From NCBI GenBank assembly GCA_023374045.1, contig CM041776.1, forward strand, positions 136,527,296 to 136,591,295: a stretch of 64,000 bases of DNA, written 5' to 3'. The translations under genes and the position numbers were made by a program. The notes beneath the pieces are model-generated. The model saw nothing but the letters and a program-made list of their open reading frames with translations. It was not told where the DNA came from and searched no databases. Below are positions 10,816-22,944 of this stretch, in pieces; position 1 is the stretch's first letter; each line of letters begins with the position of its first letter. This DNA is from Limonium bicolor (taxonomy: Eukaryota > Streptophyta > Magnoliopsida > Caryophyllales > Plumbaginaceae).

Positions 10816-13800
10816 AGGGATTACGCCCACGTAATCTACCATATGTTATTATTGAACATTGGTTCACTCAATTCGGGCACTTTGAAGCATTTCAGCTTCT
10901 CTACGGTCTATTACTCAATATATTTTGGTCAAAGGGTCCTAACCATACTAATGGTTCAGTCCGTGCACCAAGAATTCCTATTGAAGTTTATTTAACTCAT
11001 AATTAATTCGGTTCTAGCCTATCAGGCTTCAAGGCATTGATGGCCATTCTCTTGTACTTACTAGGTGTATTAAACCTCTTAGCTAGGGCCCGACTAGTTT
11101 CTGCTGCGCGACCCTGATAACTTTAGTGCTTAATTCACTCTTTTGTTACTCCAAATGTGCTACACATAGCCTTTTTATCCCTATATTATGGGAATAAGGT
11201 TTATTAAACAGATGTGGTATTCTTTTACCGTGCTTGAACTCAGTGAGTTTTAGATTTATAACCAGCTCTTTGGCAATCTATTATACATACTATTCATACT
11301 CTCATGATTATTCACTAAGTTCCTCTAACTTATTGTCGGGCGAGGTTAAGTCACTACTTAGTTGTAGTGCTTCCTCTGTTGTCAATAGCTTCTGAACTAT
11401 ACCAGTTCTCCTGGTTCAGTACAAGTGTTCTTTGCTTGTATGACCTTGCATTTTCTATGCATCGAACCTAGTGACTTTCTTAAGTCTTCTTTCCCTCTTT
11501 ATTCCAATGGAATTCACATCTTGTGATTGTTGGTGTGCTTTACACTATTGGTGCTTCTTTGGCCTTAGGCCGCATGGTTTGTTTCTAAGCCTTTGCCTAA
11601 CTAGCTTCTGCCCTAATCGTTGGTGAAACGAAGAGTTTACTACGATTTACATTTTCCCATATTCCTAGCTATCCCACTAGATCAGTAGCTGCACAAGCGC
11701 AATACCAAAACACTCAGTCATACAGAGTGCAGAGGCGTTAACGCTTGGCAGTAAATCACTTATGTGATCACAATAGGAATAAATACTTCTGCCTGTCATC
11801 TCGTACTTACAACTGCGTGTCATTGTCTAACTACTTCCTCATAGCGGTCGCTTATTGCGCACCATATTCTTACTCATTATACAACATCGTTTTTACGGTC
11901 TCTGTTACTATGGTAGCTTACCTTTACTCATTGCCATTTTCGTTGGCACCCTTTCCTTATGGTGTGAATACACCGAGGGTTTCCTATGTTCGTGTGTATG
12001 ACTGTTGTCATAGCATACCGCAATGTTACTATCTTCCCAATGTGGAGATGTTTTATTTCAATTTAGGTTTCATGTGTAGGTTAGCTTACCTCACATTACT
12101 TCATCATTTATGATATAATTTGCCAAATATCTTGGTTGACAATGGATGAAGTAGTTTACCGGGTTACAAGCTCTCTTGAGTGTCGGTCATTCACGGTATC
12201 CAATGTGCATTCACATTGATTGTCTTTGGCAATTACTGTCTCCCCAGTGCTGAGCATTGGTTATAGGCTCCAGCTATGCCGTTTTACTTTTGTATGTACA
12301 TCACCGGGGAATCCCAAGAAACTTTAAGGGTTTTCTGGTCCCGTTCTCCAGTTGGAGAGTATTCTATCACTGATAAGTGAAAGTTCTTGTTGAGAGGTTT
12401 GTTTCCACTCATAGGTCTCATGACAAGGTTTACTATGTTGGGCTTCGCTTATGTACTTCCGTCATTCATATAATGGTTCACCGTATGCTTAATTGTGTAT
12501 GGAGTATACTTACTCCTTTGAGTCTCTATGCTCTTCAAGCGATGTGCTTCTACAGTCCACATTATACACATTGTGTGTTTGCTTCTGAACCGATTCATCT
12601 TCGGTTTTCATAGTTGCTCTCAAAGCCTCTTTCTAGGCGTAGTGGTTGGAAATCTCAATTTCTTATTCGGTTGTCTCTTGGCAATAACTACATGCGCAAG
12701 CTTTGTTGTTATTGTAGATGGAAGCCTTTTCTAAGGGTTCACATCATAACCACATTGGTGGTCTTCAGCTAATGAGGGGTACCTTCCCTCGGGTTTCTCC
12801 GAATGCCCGAGTGTGGACTAGACCAGTGTTGGCATTATCACAATTCCTATGCCTCTATGCTACCATTGCCACAGAAGGCATGAAGGGTAATTAAAGTCTC
12901 GTCAACTGTATACTGGCTGATGCTCCCGTGACAGTGAAACTGAGGTAGCCATTACTCCAAGCCACTCATGTTGTTGAGTTTAAATTTGGTGGTTTAGTTG
13001 ACACTCTATTCGTCGCATGAGATAACATCTCTTCCTTATGGGGCCATTTTCGGCAAGTCTTGTTATTAATTAGTGTGGGTTTTGTAACCGTTTAAGTTTA
13101 CATAACATAGTTGGTTCATGGCTTTTAAGCTAGATCGTTGCGAGCTATGCTCCCTGCAGGCTGTCTATACATGTTTCCCACCTCCTTGTATGCCATTATA
13201 GGGTTGGAGGTATTTACTGGGCTTTATGGCAAGTTGTTGCATTACGCTTCCGTTCATGGGAGGCCCTTTAGGCATTCTGATGTTAATCAGTGCCTTTTAG
13301 TGGTTGAGGGTATTTCCTGTTAAGTGAAATCCCTTAGGTGTCCTAACCGAGTGTTCGTTCTAGCTCCCGTTCTCTTATCATAACACTTTATTCGACTATT
13401 CTTAACTCAGAAACCCCTCAAAGATTGCTCCGGGTGTTGTTAGGTTACGCCGTTACATCCGGCTAATGTTTATGATATGTTGTGTCCACTATACCGCATT
13501 GTGGTATCGTATTTTGAGCTATCCCTTTTAGGGTTATGACGTCTCCCGTTCTTGGGTAGACTATTTATACTTTCTCCTAGTGTTCTTGACTAGGGTTAAA
13601 TCCTCTCCAACAATGAATTATGCGCCCTGGTAGTCTTGTAATTGTTCTTGGGAACTCCGTCCCATTTGTTGAACATCGTTGTGTTCACGTTAGGCATTTG
13701 CCTCACTGTGTTTAGGCTGGGTATCCCTTCCAGCTGCCATGTATTTGCTTGAAGTTTTTGAGACATATCCAATGTCTATACTTACTAGTATGTGCTCTTT

Positions 13801-15130
13801 GCACTTCCTAATCCTCATTCCTTATCTTCAGATGGATTCTCCGAGTTCTTTTATACTTATTACCTAGCTGAGTTCCTTCTCCCTGATCGTCTAAGGTGTC
13901 CAGCTGTTCTGGTTTGAACTTACTCATGGTCCGTAAAACGGAGTTGACAACTTCCCGTGTTTTGTACACTACAGGTATACATACGTGGGGTACATTACTA
14001 AGTACTTGTGGTGAAACGGAGTTGACAACTTCCAGTTTTTAGAATGTGTGATCCTGTAGTTGCTTCATTGCAGTCACGGTACATTACTAAGTACTTGTGG
14101 TGTTTTAGGGTTACTCTACATGTTTCTGTTCTTACTGCACTTGTCGTGGCAAGTGCGTGGTACTGGTGGTTTTTGGGTAAACCTATACCGGTCACGGTAT
14201 TGTTTCCACTCGTATTTGGTAGTCTTATCGACTCTTCCTCTGATCTATTGATTTATGTTTGGGATACTAGATCTTTTAAGTAACTTCTCAGTGATCTTTT
14301 CATGACTGTCGTTGATCGGGATACTTCTCCAATCCTTGGAGATCCTTATTTATTTGTTCTGTGTCTTTCCTTGTTGCTCGTTTCCATAGGTTTACCGTGG
14401 TTATTGAGCCTTAGCTTGTTTAGGCTCAACTTCTGTAGTTGCGTCGGATTATATCCCGTGAAAGTTCTTGTAGCTGTCTGAGCTATGTCAGCCAGGTATA
14501 GTCACCTTTTTGGCGTTGTAGTTTTGGATTTAACTACTCCCGACTATGTCCCTGGTCAGCTAGCATACCGTTGGTGGTGTTATTTAGCTATTACTGTCCC
14601 GTAGACTAGTGTCTCGGGTTTTGTTACTATTCCTTTTTCCGCTCTGTTGCACGCTTAGTGCTTCTTTTCCTGCTGCTGGTTGACTAGCCAGGTTTCACGA
14701 CTGCTAAGCATGTCGCCCCATGCTGTTGTAAGTTGTAGCCTCCTTATGGTTGGAGTACACATTCTACCGCTATTAAGTGCAGGTATTGTTGTTCAACCGG
14801 GAACCATCTCCGGGACTTCCAATTCTCGGAATCTACTATATGTCAGGTTCTTTCCTCTTATAGGAATATCACACCACTGCCAGATCGGGTTTTCCTGAGT
14901 ATGAGAGGACTTTCCTTCTCTCTGGCGTTTTTTCCCAAGTTATACAATGGGGACGCGGTGGGCGGGACAGGTATTGTAGGTATGGACTGGTATTGTAGGT
15001 ATCCGGTACACACCGGGAGTTCCTAACTAGCGTATCTCTAACGCTATCACTCAGCCCTTAGCCCTAAGCTTCTAATTCCTAACTTGGTATTTCCTAAGCT
15101 CGGTATTTCCAGTCATTAGAGCGATACTTC

Positions 15131-15142
15131 GCTATGATATCA
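15131..15142 (-). other. Degenerate primer-binding site of LARD-B
   Basis: On the minus strand it reads TGATATCATAGC, two changes from TGGTATCAGAGC, in the same position six bases from the LTR end as in LARD-A and LARD-C. The changes suggest this copy could no longer prime efficiently. Confidence 0.8.
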
Positions 15143-15365
15143 CTTTTTGTAACACCCCTACCGCTAATACCGTCATTACCGTCCAATCACCTCGTACTTA
15201 CATACCTTCGCAGCGGATACTTACTTACACACGGTGGGTGATACTGCCGTTAGCCCCCAGTGAACAAGGTCTACTACTACATACAGCATCGGTCTGATGG
15301 ACCGGAATACCCGAGTATTACACAATTACAATCCATACTCCACTTACCAGCCAAGTACTACAATG

Positions 15366-15868
15366 CTCCCAATACAATACAATACAATACAATACAATAC
15401 AATACAATACAATACAATACAATACAATACAATACAATACAAGACAAGAAGACAAGACAATACAAGACAATACAAGACAAGACAAGAAATACAATACAAG
15501 ACAAGACAATAGACAATAAAATACAATAAAATACAATACAAGACAAGACACAACAAGACAAGACATAACAATACGACAATACAGAAATACAAGACAAGAC
15601 ATACAATACAATACAAGACCATACAATACAATACAATACAATACAATCAATACAATACAATAAAAACAATAAACAAATAAAGACAATACAAACAATACAA
15701 TACAATACAATACATACAATACAATACATACATACATACAATACAATACAATACAATACAATACAATACAATACAATACAATACAATACAATACAATACA
15801 ATACAATACAATACAATACAATACAATACAATACAATACAATACAATACAATACAATACAATACAATA
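15366..15868. repeat. (AATAC)n microsatellite expansion in LARD-B LTR
   Basis: Long nearly perfect runs of the 5-bp unit AATAC (15371-15440 and 15721-15868) flank a mutated stretch with AAGAC-type variants. The same place in LARD-A (3328-3362) has only a few copies, so the expansion is specific to LARD-B. Very long ORFs on the minus strand here (up to 204 codons of a YCIVL-type repeat) are only translated microsatellite. Confidence 0.95.
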
Positions 15869-17353
15869 CACCGAGTTTACTAAGGTCCAAATCCAAATCA
15901 AAATACGACAATTCTTTCAAGTTTATACACACTCATTAAGAGTCTATCATCTACCCATTCCTCACAAACTACATACTTTCCAAAACACAAAAAGGGTGTA
16001 CCGCTTGGTACACTTCTACATCAAAGGCTACAAGCCGTATACAGTTCTCCACTATCTACAATCCATTCCTAGCTATCTAAGCATAGCCGCCGGTCTCTTA
16101 CTGTGACCAGAACCGCTTCGGGTACCTGTACAATAAAAAAGTGCCCCAGGGGGGCGCAACTTACGCTGCATATGACTTCCACATACCCCGCGTACTAGCG
16201 AGGGTACGCCGACCACTTGGTCGAATACATGCAATTCATTTTACTCATACATACATACATGCTTCATTCATAATATTATAATACTTCACAAGCACACATA
16301 CATACATTTCAATACACACAAGGAAGACATTACAAGTCAACCATACATACTTACCTTTACGGAATTACACTTATACAATACATACACAATGCTTGTTAGC
16401 TTCTCTACCCACCCGGTTTAATCGGGTGGTCATTACTCTTTTACTGAAGGTCAATGACTTACGCTAGCCAAAAATGTTACTCATACAATACTTTACTTAC
16501 TTACTTACTTACTCAAGTCAAGTCGTGGTGACCTCCGGGCAGGGACTACACCGTCCCACCACCAGGCTTTAGGTGGCTCACCAATCTAGGATGCTACCCA
16601 TTTAAGGGTTTGGTCCATAGAAAGGATTCAGGCCAGGAATTGGATCCAACCTCTTGTGTCTCCTCATCCTCACGCGTGGCTGAAACTATATCGGACTTCT
16701 ACTTAGTCCAATTTACTCAATACTTACGTTAGGAGTTAGGTAGTTAGGAATTAGTAGAAGTCAACACATCCACACCACAGAATAATACAATACACAAGTA
16801 CAGATCCATTCACACATACATTTCATCCTCATCCATTCATTTCATGAATTATACAAACTAAATGTTCAAGGCAATATAACAAGAACAAATATAATACAAG
16901 CACAAGTAAGTGCATTAAAATCCGATTCATGCATTTATCTTATTTAGGTGATCAAATAAGCACACAAATCGGGGTAACCAGGTTAGAATACAGAGCATGA
17001 AGAAATCATACCTTTCACCGGGATTTACTTTACCGGATGTTCCCTTGTTCTTTGGTTCACACTTGTTCCTCGAGTCTTATTCTTGAACCATCAACTACAT
17101 GCCAAATGGTTCTATTAATACTAAGCATTACGGTATATACATAATTGCTACTCCCGTACTTACCCCGTTATCCCGTCACTTTGGTTTAACTTAATGTTCT
17201 TTAATTAACAACTTTCTTAATCACTTCTCAAACTTGTTTACACTTCTTAGGGCCTTTAAAGCTCACCAAACAAGGCCTTAACAACTTCTGAAACCAATAC
17301 CATTCAATCCCCCATCATTAGAAGCCTTAAAACAATTTTATTTTGCTCTCTGT

Positions 17354-17470
17354 TCTGGACCGCCCCTCTAGGGAGGTCCCAGGGGCGGTCCACAACAGAA
17401 ACAACACCCGTCCTGTAGAATTTGACTGGACTCCCCACAGGGGCGGTCCCTAGGGGCGGTCCACAACAGA
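17354..17470. repeat. GGACC-type hairpin cassette in LARD-B LTR
   Basis: The first hairpin has arms GGACCGCCCCT (17357-17367) and AGGGGCGGTCC (17381-17391), extended outside by TCTGTT / AACAGA. A second copy follows 71 bp later (CTGGAC at 17355 recurs at 17426, and GGGGCGGTCCACAACAGA at 17382 recurs at 17453). The flanking LTR sequence is homologous to that around the unrelated hairpin array in LARD-A. Confidence 0.85.
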
Positions 17471-19985
17471 CCCTATTTTCCAAAGTGCTTTTCTACTCAT
17501 TTTGAACTCCAAATTCACCCCAATCTTTTCCCATCATTCCTCAATCTTTCCACATGTTTCCTACAAGTTTAAACACCTTAAAACACTCCTTAATCACGCT
17601 CTAAACCTCCTCAAATCATTACTCAAATTCCTTACTCACTTTCTACAAACTTCAATACTCATTTTCACACTTTGCACACTTTTGCATTCCTACACCTCTC
17701 TTTGCATTTTGCACTTTGTTCTAATTCCATTTCACTATTCCAACTCATTTCCAAGCAACTAAACTATCAATCCATAAGTCCAACACTCCTTTTACTAAAT
17801 CTTGCACACTAGTTCTTCCTAGATTTTACAATGCATTACTACCCCTCTTGCTATAGATTTTACCCTCTTATATTCTTCTACTACAACTATCACTCCATGG
17901 TTACTAAACATCCCTACTCAATCCAATACACACCTTGGTTCTCCCATTCACCAAGTCATCCATAAATGTATAATTCCTACTAAAATTTTGCCATAGTTTA
18001 CCTACAATCCTAACTCATCCACACACATCCTTTCTCACCAAGTTCATTCCTAAACTAGCCAAACCCAAACAAGGGTCCTACCAGCAATCAAAGCAATCTC
18101 AATTCATCAATACTCCATCAAATAACCATACCAATACACATACACAATTATTTGGCTCTAAGGCCTACAATCCAAATACTAGTTCACAAATACTCAAACT
18201 TCCATAAACTACAATACTAGTACAATATTTTGGGGTTCTTTAATTAGTTTACCCATTCCCATTACTCTAATGCATTAAAATTTAGCATTAAGAAGGAGCT
18301 CTTGCCTTGAGCTTATAATTCCTTCTTTTCTTTTCTAATCTTCACCTTCTTTCTTTCTTGCACAAAATCGGTCACATGGGGAATGGAGTTGCCAAACTCC
18401 ATTCCCATCACCCAATGAACATATAAACAAGTGTAATTAAAATACTAACCCTTATATTTATACTAATTCATTGAAGTGCTTAAAATACAAATCCTAGGGT
18501 TTACCTTTGGGGTCTTTTAAGAGGGGTTTTAGCCCTTAGTTCAAGAAGGTGATCCCACCACCATTTCAAGGTTTGAATGATGCTCAAAAGAGAGAGAGAG
18601 AGAGAGAAAATAGAGCATTACAAAGGGGGAAAATCGGTTACAAAGGAGAATGAAGGAAACATGAGTTTTTCATGTAAATTTTTACCTTAATGGAAAGAGG
18701 AGATTCCAAGCTTTACATTGACGCCATTTCCTCTTAAAATGGGGAAAACCCATGGAGATGAAATTCCTCATTTTGGATTTTGAAAAGAGAGAATGGTAGA
18801 GAATGATGAGAGGAGTAAGAATATGCACTTATTATTGCATTTGGAGTTCAAATGAGACTAGAGCATGCAAGAGAAGTGAGGTAGCCATTGAAGCTGTATT
18901 TGGAGCTTCAAAATCGCCAGCAACAAGGGAAGAAAGAGAGAGAAATCGGTGGGGGAGAAGGAAGGAAGGAGAGAGAGATGAGGGAAATGAGAGGTGAGAG
19001 AAACGTAAGTCACCATTTTCACTTTTGTACTTTTTGCTTTTTGACTCTTTATTTAATTAGCTAGTGTGTGTGAGGGGGTTAATTAGCTCCTAAAAACCGG
19101 GCCCCACACCAATACTAGTTGGAGCATTTTTCATCTTTTACAGAAAATGCTCGTTAATTTACCCGGTTTTGGTACTATTCAATAACCGGGCCCGTTTTCC
19201 AGAATTTTCTCGTTTCTTTAGTTTTATTGGTTATTAAGCTTACATTAATGCTTATTTATAGTCATTTAATGAACTATAATTTTTTTTGGTTCGTTGGACC
19301 ACTCAAAGTCACGTTTTGGGGTTTTCTCGAAAAACGTGCGCTAAAGCTCTATTAGCGTTTTAATACATTATTTGGATTCATTTTCTTCGGGAATCATTCC
19401 CGTACACTAATTAGGCTTGAATAAGAATTAGGAATCCATGTAATACTATAACCGAGGTCTCATACCTCCTGTTATACCCAAAATTTTGACCCCCTGGGTT
19501 AGGGTCTACGGGGTGCTGGTGTTGTGAGAGGCATTTTAATCAAGTAGTGAGGGATTCCGGCTCGATCGGCGCGTTCCATGGCATAGGGAGCAGCTTCGTC
19601 ATTTTCAGGGGCGTTTTGGTAATCTTTAAAGGCTCCTGAGACCTCCTATAAGCTTTCTCTCTCCTCCAAAGGGTGCCCAAATCAACTTGAAATGCTTTGA
19701 TATTTTAACCCATGATAGAGGATGACATTCTAAGCATAATGGCGTTGGAATTTTGATTTTTCGAGTTTCCAATAATTTTCTAGCAATTTCTGACTGAATC
19801 TGACGAGAAATTCAATTTAAAAATATTCCAACATTTAAAAAATCCGATTCCACTTCAAAAAATTCATAATTTCCATCCTTGACACGTGGTTAAAATTTCA
19901 CATCAAAATCCTTTGGGAAGTCACCTAACTAAAATATCGAAAAATCTTACTTTTACTAGATTTTCTTTATCTTTAAGAAAGTCAA

Positions 19986-19990
19986 TATAA
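19986..19990 (+). promoter_or_regulatory. TATA box of the O1 5' LTR
   Basis: TATAA is followed by GGGGATAGG. The 3' LTR has TATATAA at 28608-28614 in the same place, and O2 has TATAAAAGG at 38229 and 45481. Position, context and conservation support a core promoter; the start site itself is inferred. Confidence 0.6.
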
Positions 19991-20568
19991 GGGGATAGGT
20001 TTTTGGATAAAATTAGAACCTCATATGCTCAAGAACCCTAGGGAGTCAAAAAAACACAGCCTTCTCTCTCTCTCTCACGTTTTCCAACACCCGGCCACCT
20101 AAATCATACCGAAAATCCCCCGAAATCACCATCTAAACACGTTTTCCAATTTCCAAAGCACTAATAATCATCAAAACCCCACAAAAACACCACCAAAACG
20201 TGAAGAACAACAAGAACAACCAACAACCAGAAGCTCGGTTCGAAATCCTTTCGGGTCTGCCATCAACGGAGCACTCGACGAATCCCGGTGTGAAGAAACG
20301 TTGTGAATCCGAAGGTAAAACAGGTAGAAACTCCACTTCCCTAATTCTCCACGGTATTATCTGTCTTGCCTCAAAATTTGGGCTCAAACTAACCTTCATA
20401 CGCTTCTGTATTGCTGTTTATTCAAGCTTCTGTCCAATAACTTGTTTACCAAGTTTCGTGCTTAATTCGAATTCAAACTGAAAACTTTTAATCACTAACG
20501 TCTTGTACATCTTTCAGGCTACACACCCATAAAATTTGAGCCGAAAACACCTTCGGGAACAGCCTCAG

Positions 20569-20832
20569 CGCCGCCGTCCGAGGGCTGTCCGCACCCACGG
20601 ACGTCATGTCCGGGGTCCCGGACTCCCTGTCCGTAAGCTCGGACACCCACGGACGGCGGCGGGTTTTTTTAAATTTTATAAATTTAGGTTTTCTGATAAT
20701 GTCCGGGCCCACGGACAGCCTGTCCGTGGCCCCGGACTTTGCAATTTTCTGTTTTCTGTTTAATTCGACTTTTATCCTCATATAGGTTAACTAGGGTCCG
20801 TGGGTTCGGACATTAGGTCCGTAACCACGGAC
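20569..20832. repeat. GTCCG/CGGAC hairpin cassette in O1 5' LTR, including a cloverleaf-like fold
   Basis: A perfect 12-bp outer stem (CGCCGCCGTCCG 20569-20580 with CGGACGGCGGCG 20650-20661) encloses three smaller hairpins: GTCCG/CGGAC at 20587-20602, GTCCGGG/CCCGGAC at 20608-20623, and GTCCG/CGGAC at 20629-20644. A second hairpin has 18-bp arms with one mismatch (20701-20718 with 20720-20737). A third has 8-bp arms (20796-20803 with 20825-20832). The same set recurs in the other three LTRs of O1 and O2. Confidence 0.9.
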
Positions 20833-21255
20833 GGAAACAAAATTTGACCTAATTCTGCCTCCGAAACCCTAGTTTAGGTTGTTTTAATTTCCATTAATTT
20901 TCTGCTAAAAACACAAAAAAAAAAACAGAAGCGCGCACTTAGGTTAAAAACAACTTTGTAGAAAGCCGTAATTAAACCAAGTAGAGGAAAAACGACCTAG
21001 GAGGGGTAATGAAAGTAATTGAACCCTAATTAAGTCGAATATCAAGCCCCCGAACCCGAACTCTCCTTTCCTAATTTGATCTAGGTTAAAATTAGGTGGC
21101 GACTCATAATAGGTTCCAGTGAGCTAACTTAGGTCTTAATAATTATTGTTTTGACGTAGTTATTAATCTTAAGTTATAAGTGGACCTAAAACCCGGTTAG
21201 ATCCTGATCAACTTTAATCAACATAGGATAGGGTTTAAAATCGAGGCTCACAGAC

Positions 21256-21271
21256 TAGCGACTTGCTGGGG
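21256..21271 (+). other. Primer-binding site of O1 (degenerate)
   Basis: TAGCGACTTGCTGGGG starts three bases after the LTR. Compared with TGGCGACTCTGCTGGGG in O2 it has one substitution and one missing base. This type of site, complementary to an arginine tRNA, is typical of Ogre/Tat elements. Confidence 0.75.
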
Positions 21272-21467
21272 ACAAACTCTTAATTTTAACTTGTTTAATT
21301 TTAAGAAAGAGGGCTTAACTCGAAAATGTTTATTTATGGCTTTATTACTTGTTTGTTTTTACTTTTTTGCGCACTTTAATTTCTGCACCTTTGCATCATG
21401 TGAGAGCGAGGGTCCATGCAAACCGATTTTACCCCGGGACCTGTTTGAGGGTCCCCTGTCAGGGACT

Positions 21468-21740
21468 CACACCTTTTAGGTGATGTGAATAAGTGGGGGA
21501 AAAGAGGAGGGTGTCGTCTAACCACACCCCCTTAATACCTGGGCTTTAGCCCCAAGCATTTTCCTGGCAGTATCCTTACCTAGCCCATTGTTTGGTCAGT
21601 CAAAGACCCGACCGTAGACGCACACCTCCAGGTGATGTGAAAAAAGTGGGGAAGCCCAAAGAGAATGGCGTGCAAGCCCTATTCCTTTGTTGTGACCTGG
21701 GCCTGCGCCCCAAGCACCTCTCCGGATCGATCCATACCCG
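21468..21740 (+). repeat. 153-bp tandem duplication in the O1 leader
   Basis: Two diverged copies of a block begin at 21468 and 21621. Both contain ggtgatgtga, an aagtgggg run and a cctgggc...ccccaagca segment. O2 has the same pair at 39697-39940, so the duplication predates their split. No function is evident. Confidence 0.7.
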
Positions 21741-22537
21741 GTTCGATTTAAGCGTCTAGTGAGGACATGTTGAATTTGTGTAGGCCTTGTTTGCTTATAT
21801 GATCGGCCCACTACCCAGCCTAGAATTGATAGAAGCCCTTCCTACATCAACTCAGCCCAACCCGAATTCATGGCTTTGTTGTTTGCGGCTCAAGAGCCTT
21901 GTTTGGTTTAATATGTGGGTCATTTGGGTTTCAGCCCAAAAGTTTAAACTTAAGTAATTTCTTTTCTAGCCCAACTTGAATTGTCCATTTAGTTCTAGGC
22001 CCATGGAAAAGAAATTCACTCAAATTTGTAATAATTCACAAGACTCAAGAAAAATCAGTCGAGCCTTTTCACTGAAAATTCTTTCGGCCCAAGGCCCATT
22101 TTAGCCTAGAAAAAAAAAGAACATTTCACTCGGGCCTTGGCCTAGAATCCTAGGTCTAGGTGTTAACTTTTAGGCCCAATCAAAACCATTCGTTTAGTTT
22201 TGGCTCAAGTTCCAATTCGCGCCCGGATCAAGATTTGGAAAGCATCCCGGCCCAAGCGCTGTGTCCGCAGGGCATCTCGGTCAAGGAGTCATATTCGCAA
22301 TTCAGTACGCCCGGGCCTGAGCGTCCATCTCTGCCCAAGGTTTGGACAAAAGACTTCGTGGGTGGTTGAACGAGACAGTGATTGATGCAGAAGGAAGAGA
22401 GACGGTGAAGCTAGAATTGAGCAGGAAGAAGCTCATAGGGCCGTTTCTCGTATGCTTTAAAGTTGTATCTTTTTCCAATTTTTTAAAAATCCCTCGTTGC
22501 ATTCCAAACAAACAAAAAAAAAAACAAAAAAAAGGGG

Positions 22538-22594
22538 TGTTCGTGGCCCCGGACGCGCCGTCCGTGGCCCCGGACGTTGACTCGGACGCGCCCG
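22538..22594 (+). repeat. GTCCG/CGGAC cluster in the O1 interior
   Basis: A short G+C-rich block after an A-rich run repeats gtggccccggacg twice and ends with a third CGGACGCG. The stems resemble those of the LTR cassette, so part of that cassette may have been copied into the interior. Confidence 0.6.
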
Positions 22595-22944
22595 TTTGAC
22601 CTCCAAGCGACGCCGTTTCGTTTAGTAGTCTTCCAAACCCGATTCAAATCGGGATTTCACCCAAATTCGAACATTTTCGTTCCAGCAACTTCATTCTCAA
22701 ACCCTCAACTTCTCTCTTCCATATCTCACTCGTTTCTTGACCAAATCACTCCATTCCACCGCCATTTTGCTCACAAAACATTCCTCTTTCAATTCTGAGC
22801 ATTTCCATACCAAGACCTCCCCATTTCGAGCACTTACAGAGGCAGAAACTTGCGTCCGAAGCCAAGTCCGGGGGGACTTTCAAAGACCAGATTCGTGCAG
22901 CTCTCAGCTTCCAATCCAAAATATTCTTTTACCATTGTATTTGG

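Larger units (their letters stand above)
8097..15148 (-). mobile_element. LARD-B internal region (non-coding, hosts a CACTA element)
   Basis: This is bounded on the minus strand by the primer site (15131-15142) and the polypurine tract (8098-8110). Without the CACTA insertion it is about 5.7 kb, close to the 5.4 kb LARD-C interior. 12171-15148 duplicates 1-3089, and the part around the second purine tract (10802-10815) is shared with LARD-C. No gag, protease, reverse transcriptase or integrase motif appears in any frame. ORFs such as 10432-10995 are not conserved in LARD-C and look like chance. 10159-10480 holds loose repeats of a block beginning ggaattcagtc. Nothing else is recognisable. Confidence 0.75.
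15149..19479 (-). repeat. LARD-B 5' LTR, main part (split by O1)
   Basis: On the minus strand the LTR ends GTTACA at 15149. Its other end is at 30043, and Ogre-like element O1 interrupts it after 19479. The two parts add up to about 4.5 kb, longer than the other LARD LTRs mainly because of an expanded AATAC microsatellite (15366-15868). It aligns with LARD-A through 15149-16750 and again from about 18720. It contains a GGACC-type hairpin cassette (17354-17470) at the position where LARD-A has its 72-bp array. There is no coding content; the ORF at 17502-17762 is not shared by the other LTRs. Confidence 0.82.
19480..21252 (+). repeat. O1 5' LTR (1773 bp)
   Basis: It begins TGTTATACCC and ends GGCTCACA directly before the primer site. 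A TATA-like box lies at 19986-19990, so transcription probably starts near 20015. The GTCCG hairpin cassette (20569-20832) would then be in the transcript. From about 20180 onward it is nearly identical to the O2 LTR, but upstream it is clearly diverged. Confidence 0.9.

Noticed and set aside
9512..10995. ORFs up to 187 codons (for example 10432-10995)
   Set aside because: Frames are not kept in the LARD-C equivalent and show no domain; codon content reflects pyrimidine-rich DNA.
15318..15932. 204-codon minus-strand frame and two overlapping long frames
   Set aside because: Pure translation of the AATAC microsatellite; repetitive YCIVL pattern, not conserved in LARD-A.
20133..20781. Repeated ORFs in Ogre-like LTRs (also near 28756-29404 and 45612-45987)
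   Set aside because: They recur only because the LTR is duplicated; frames change between O1 and O2 and overlap on both strands in the hairpin cassette.
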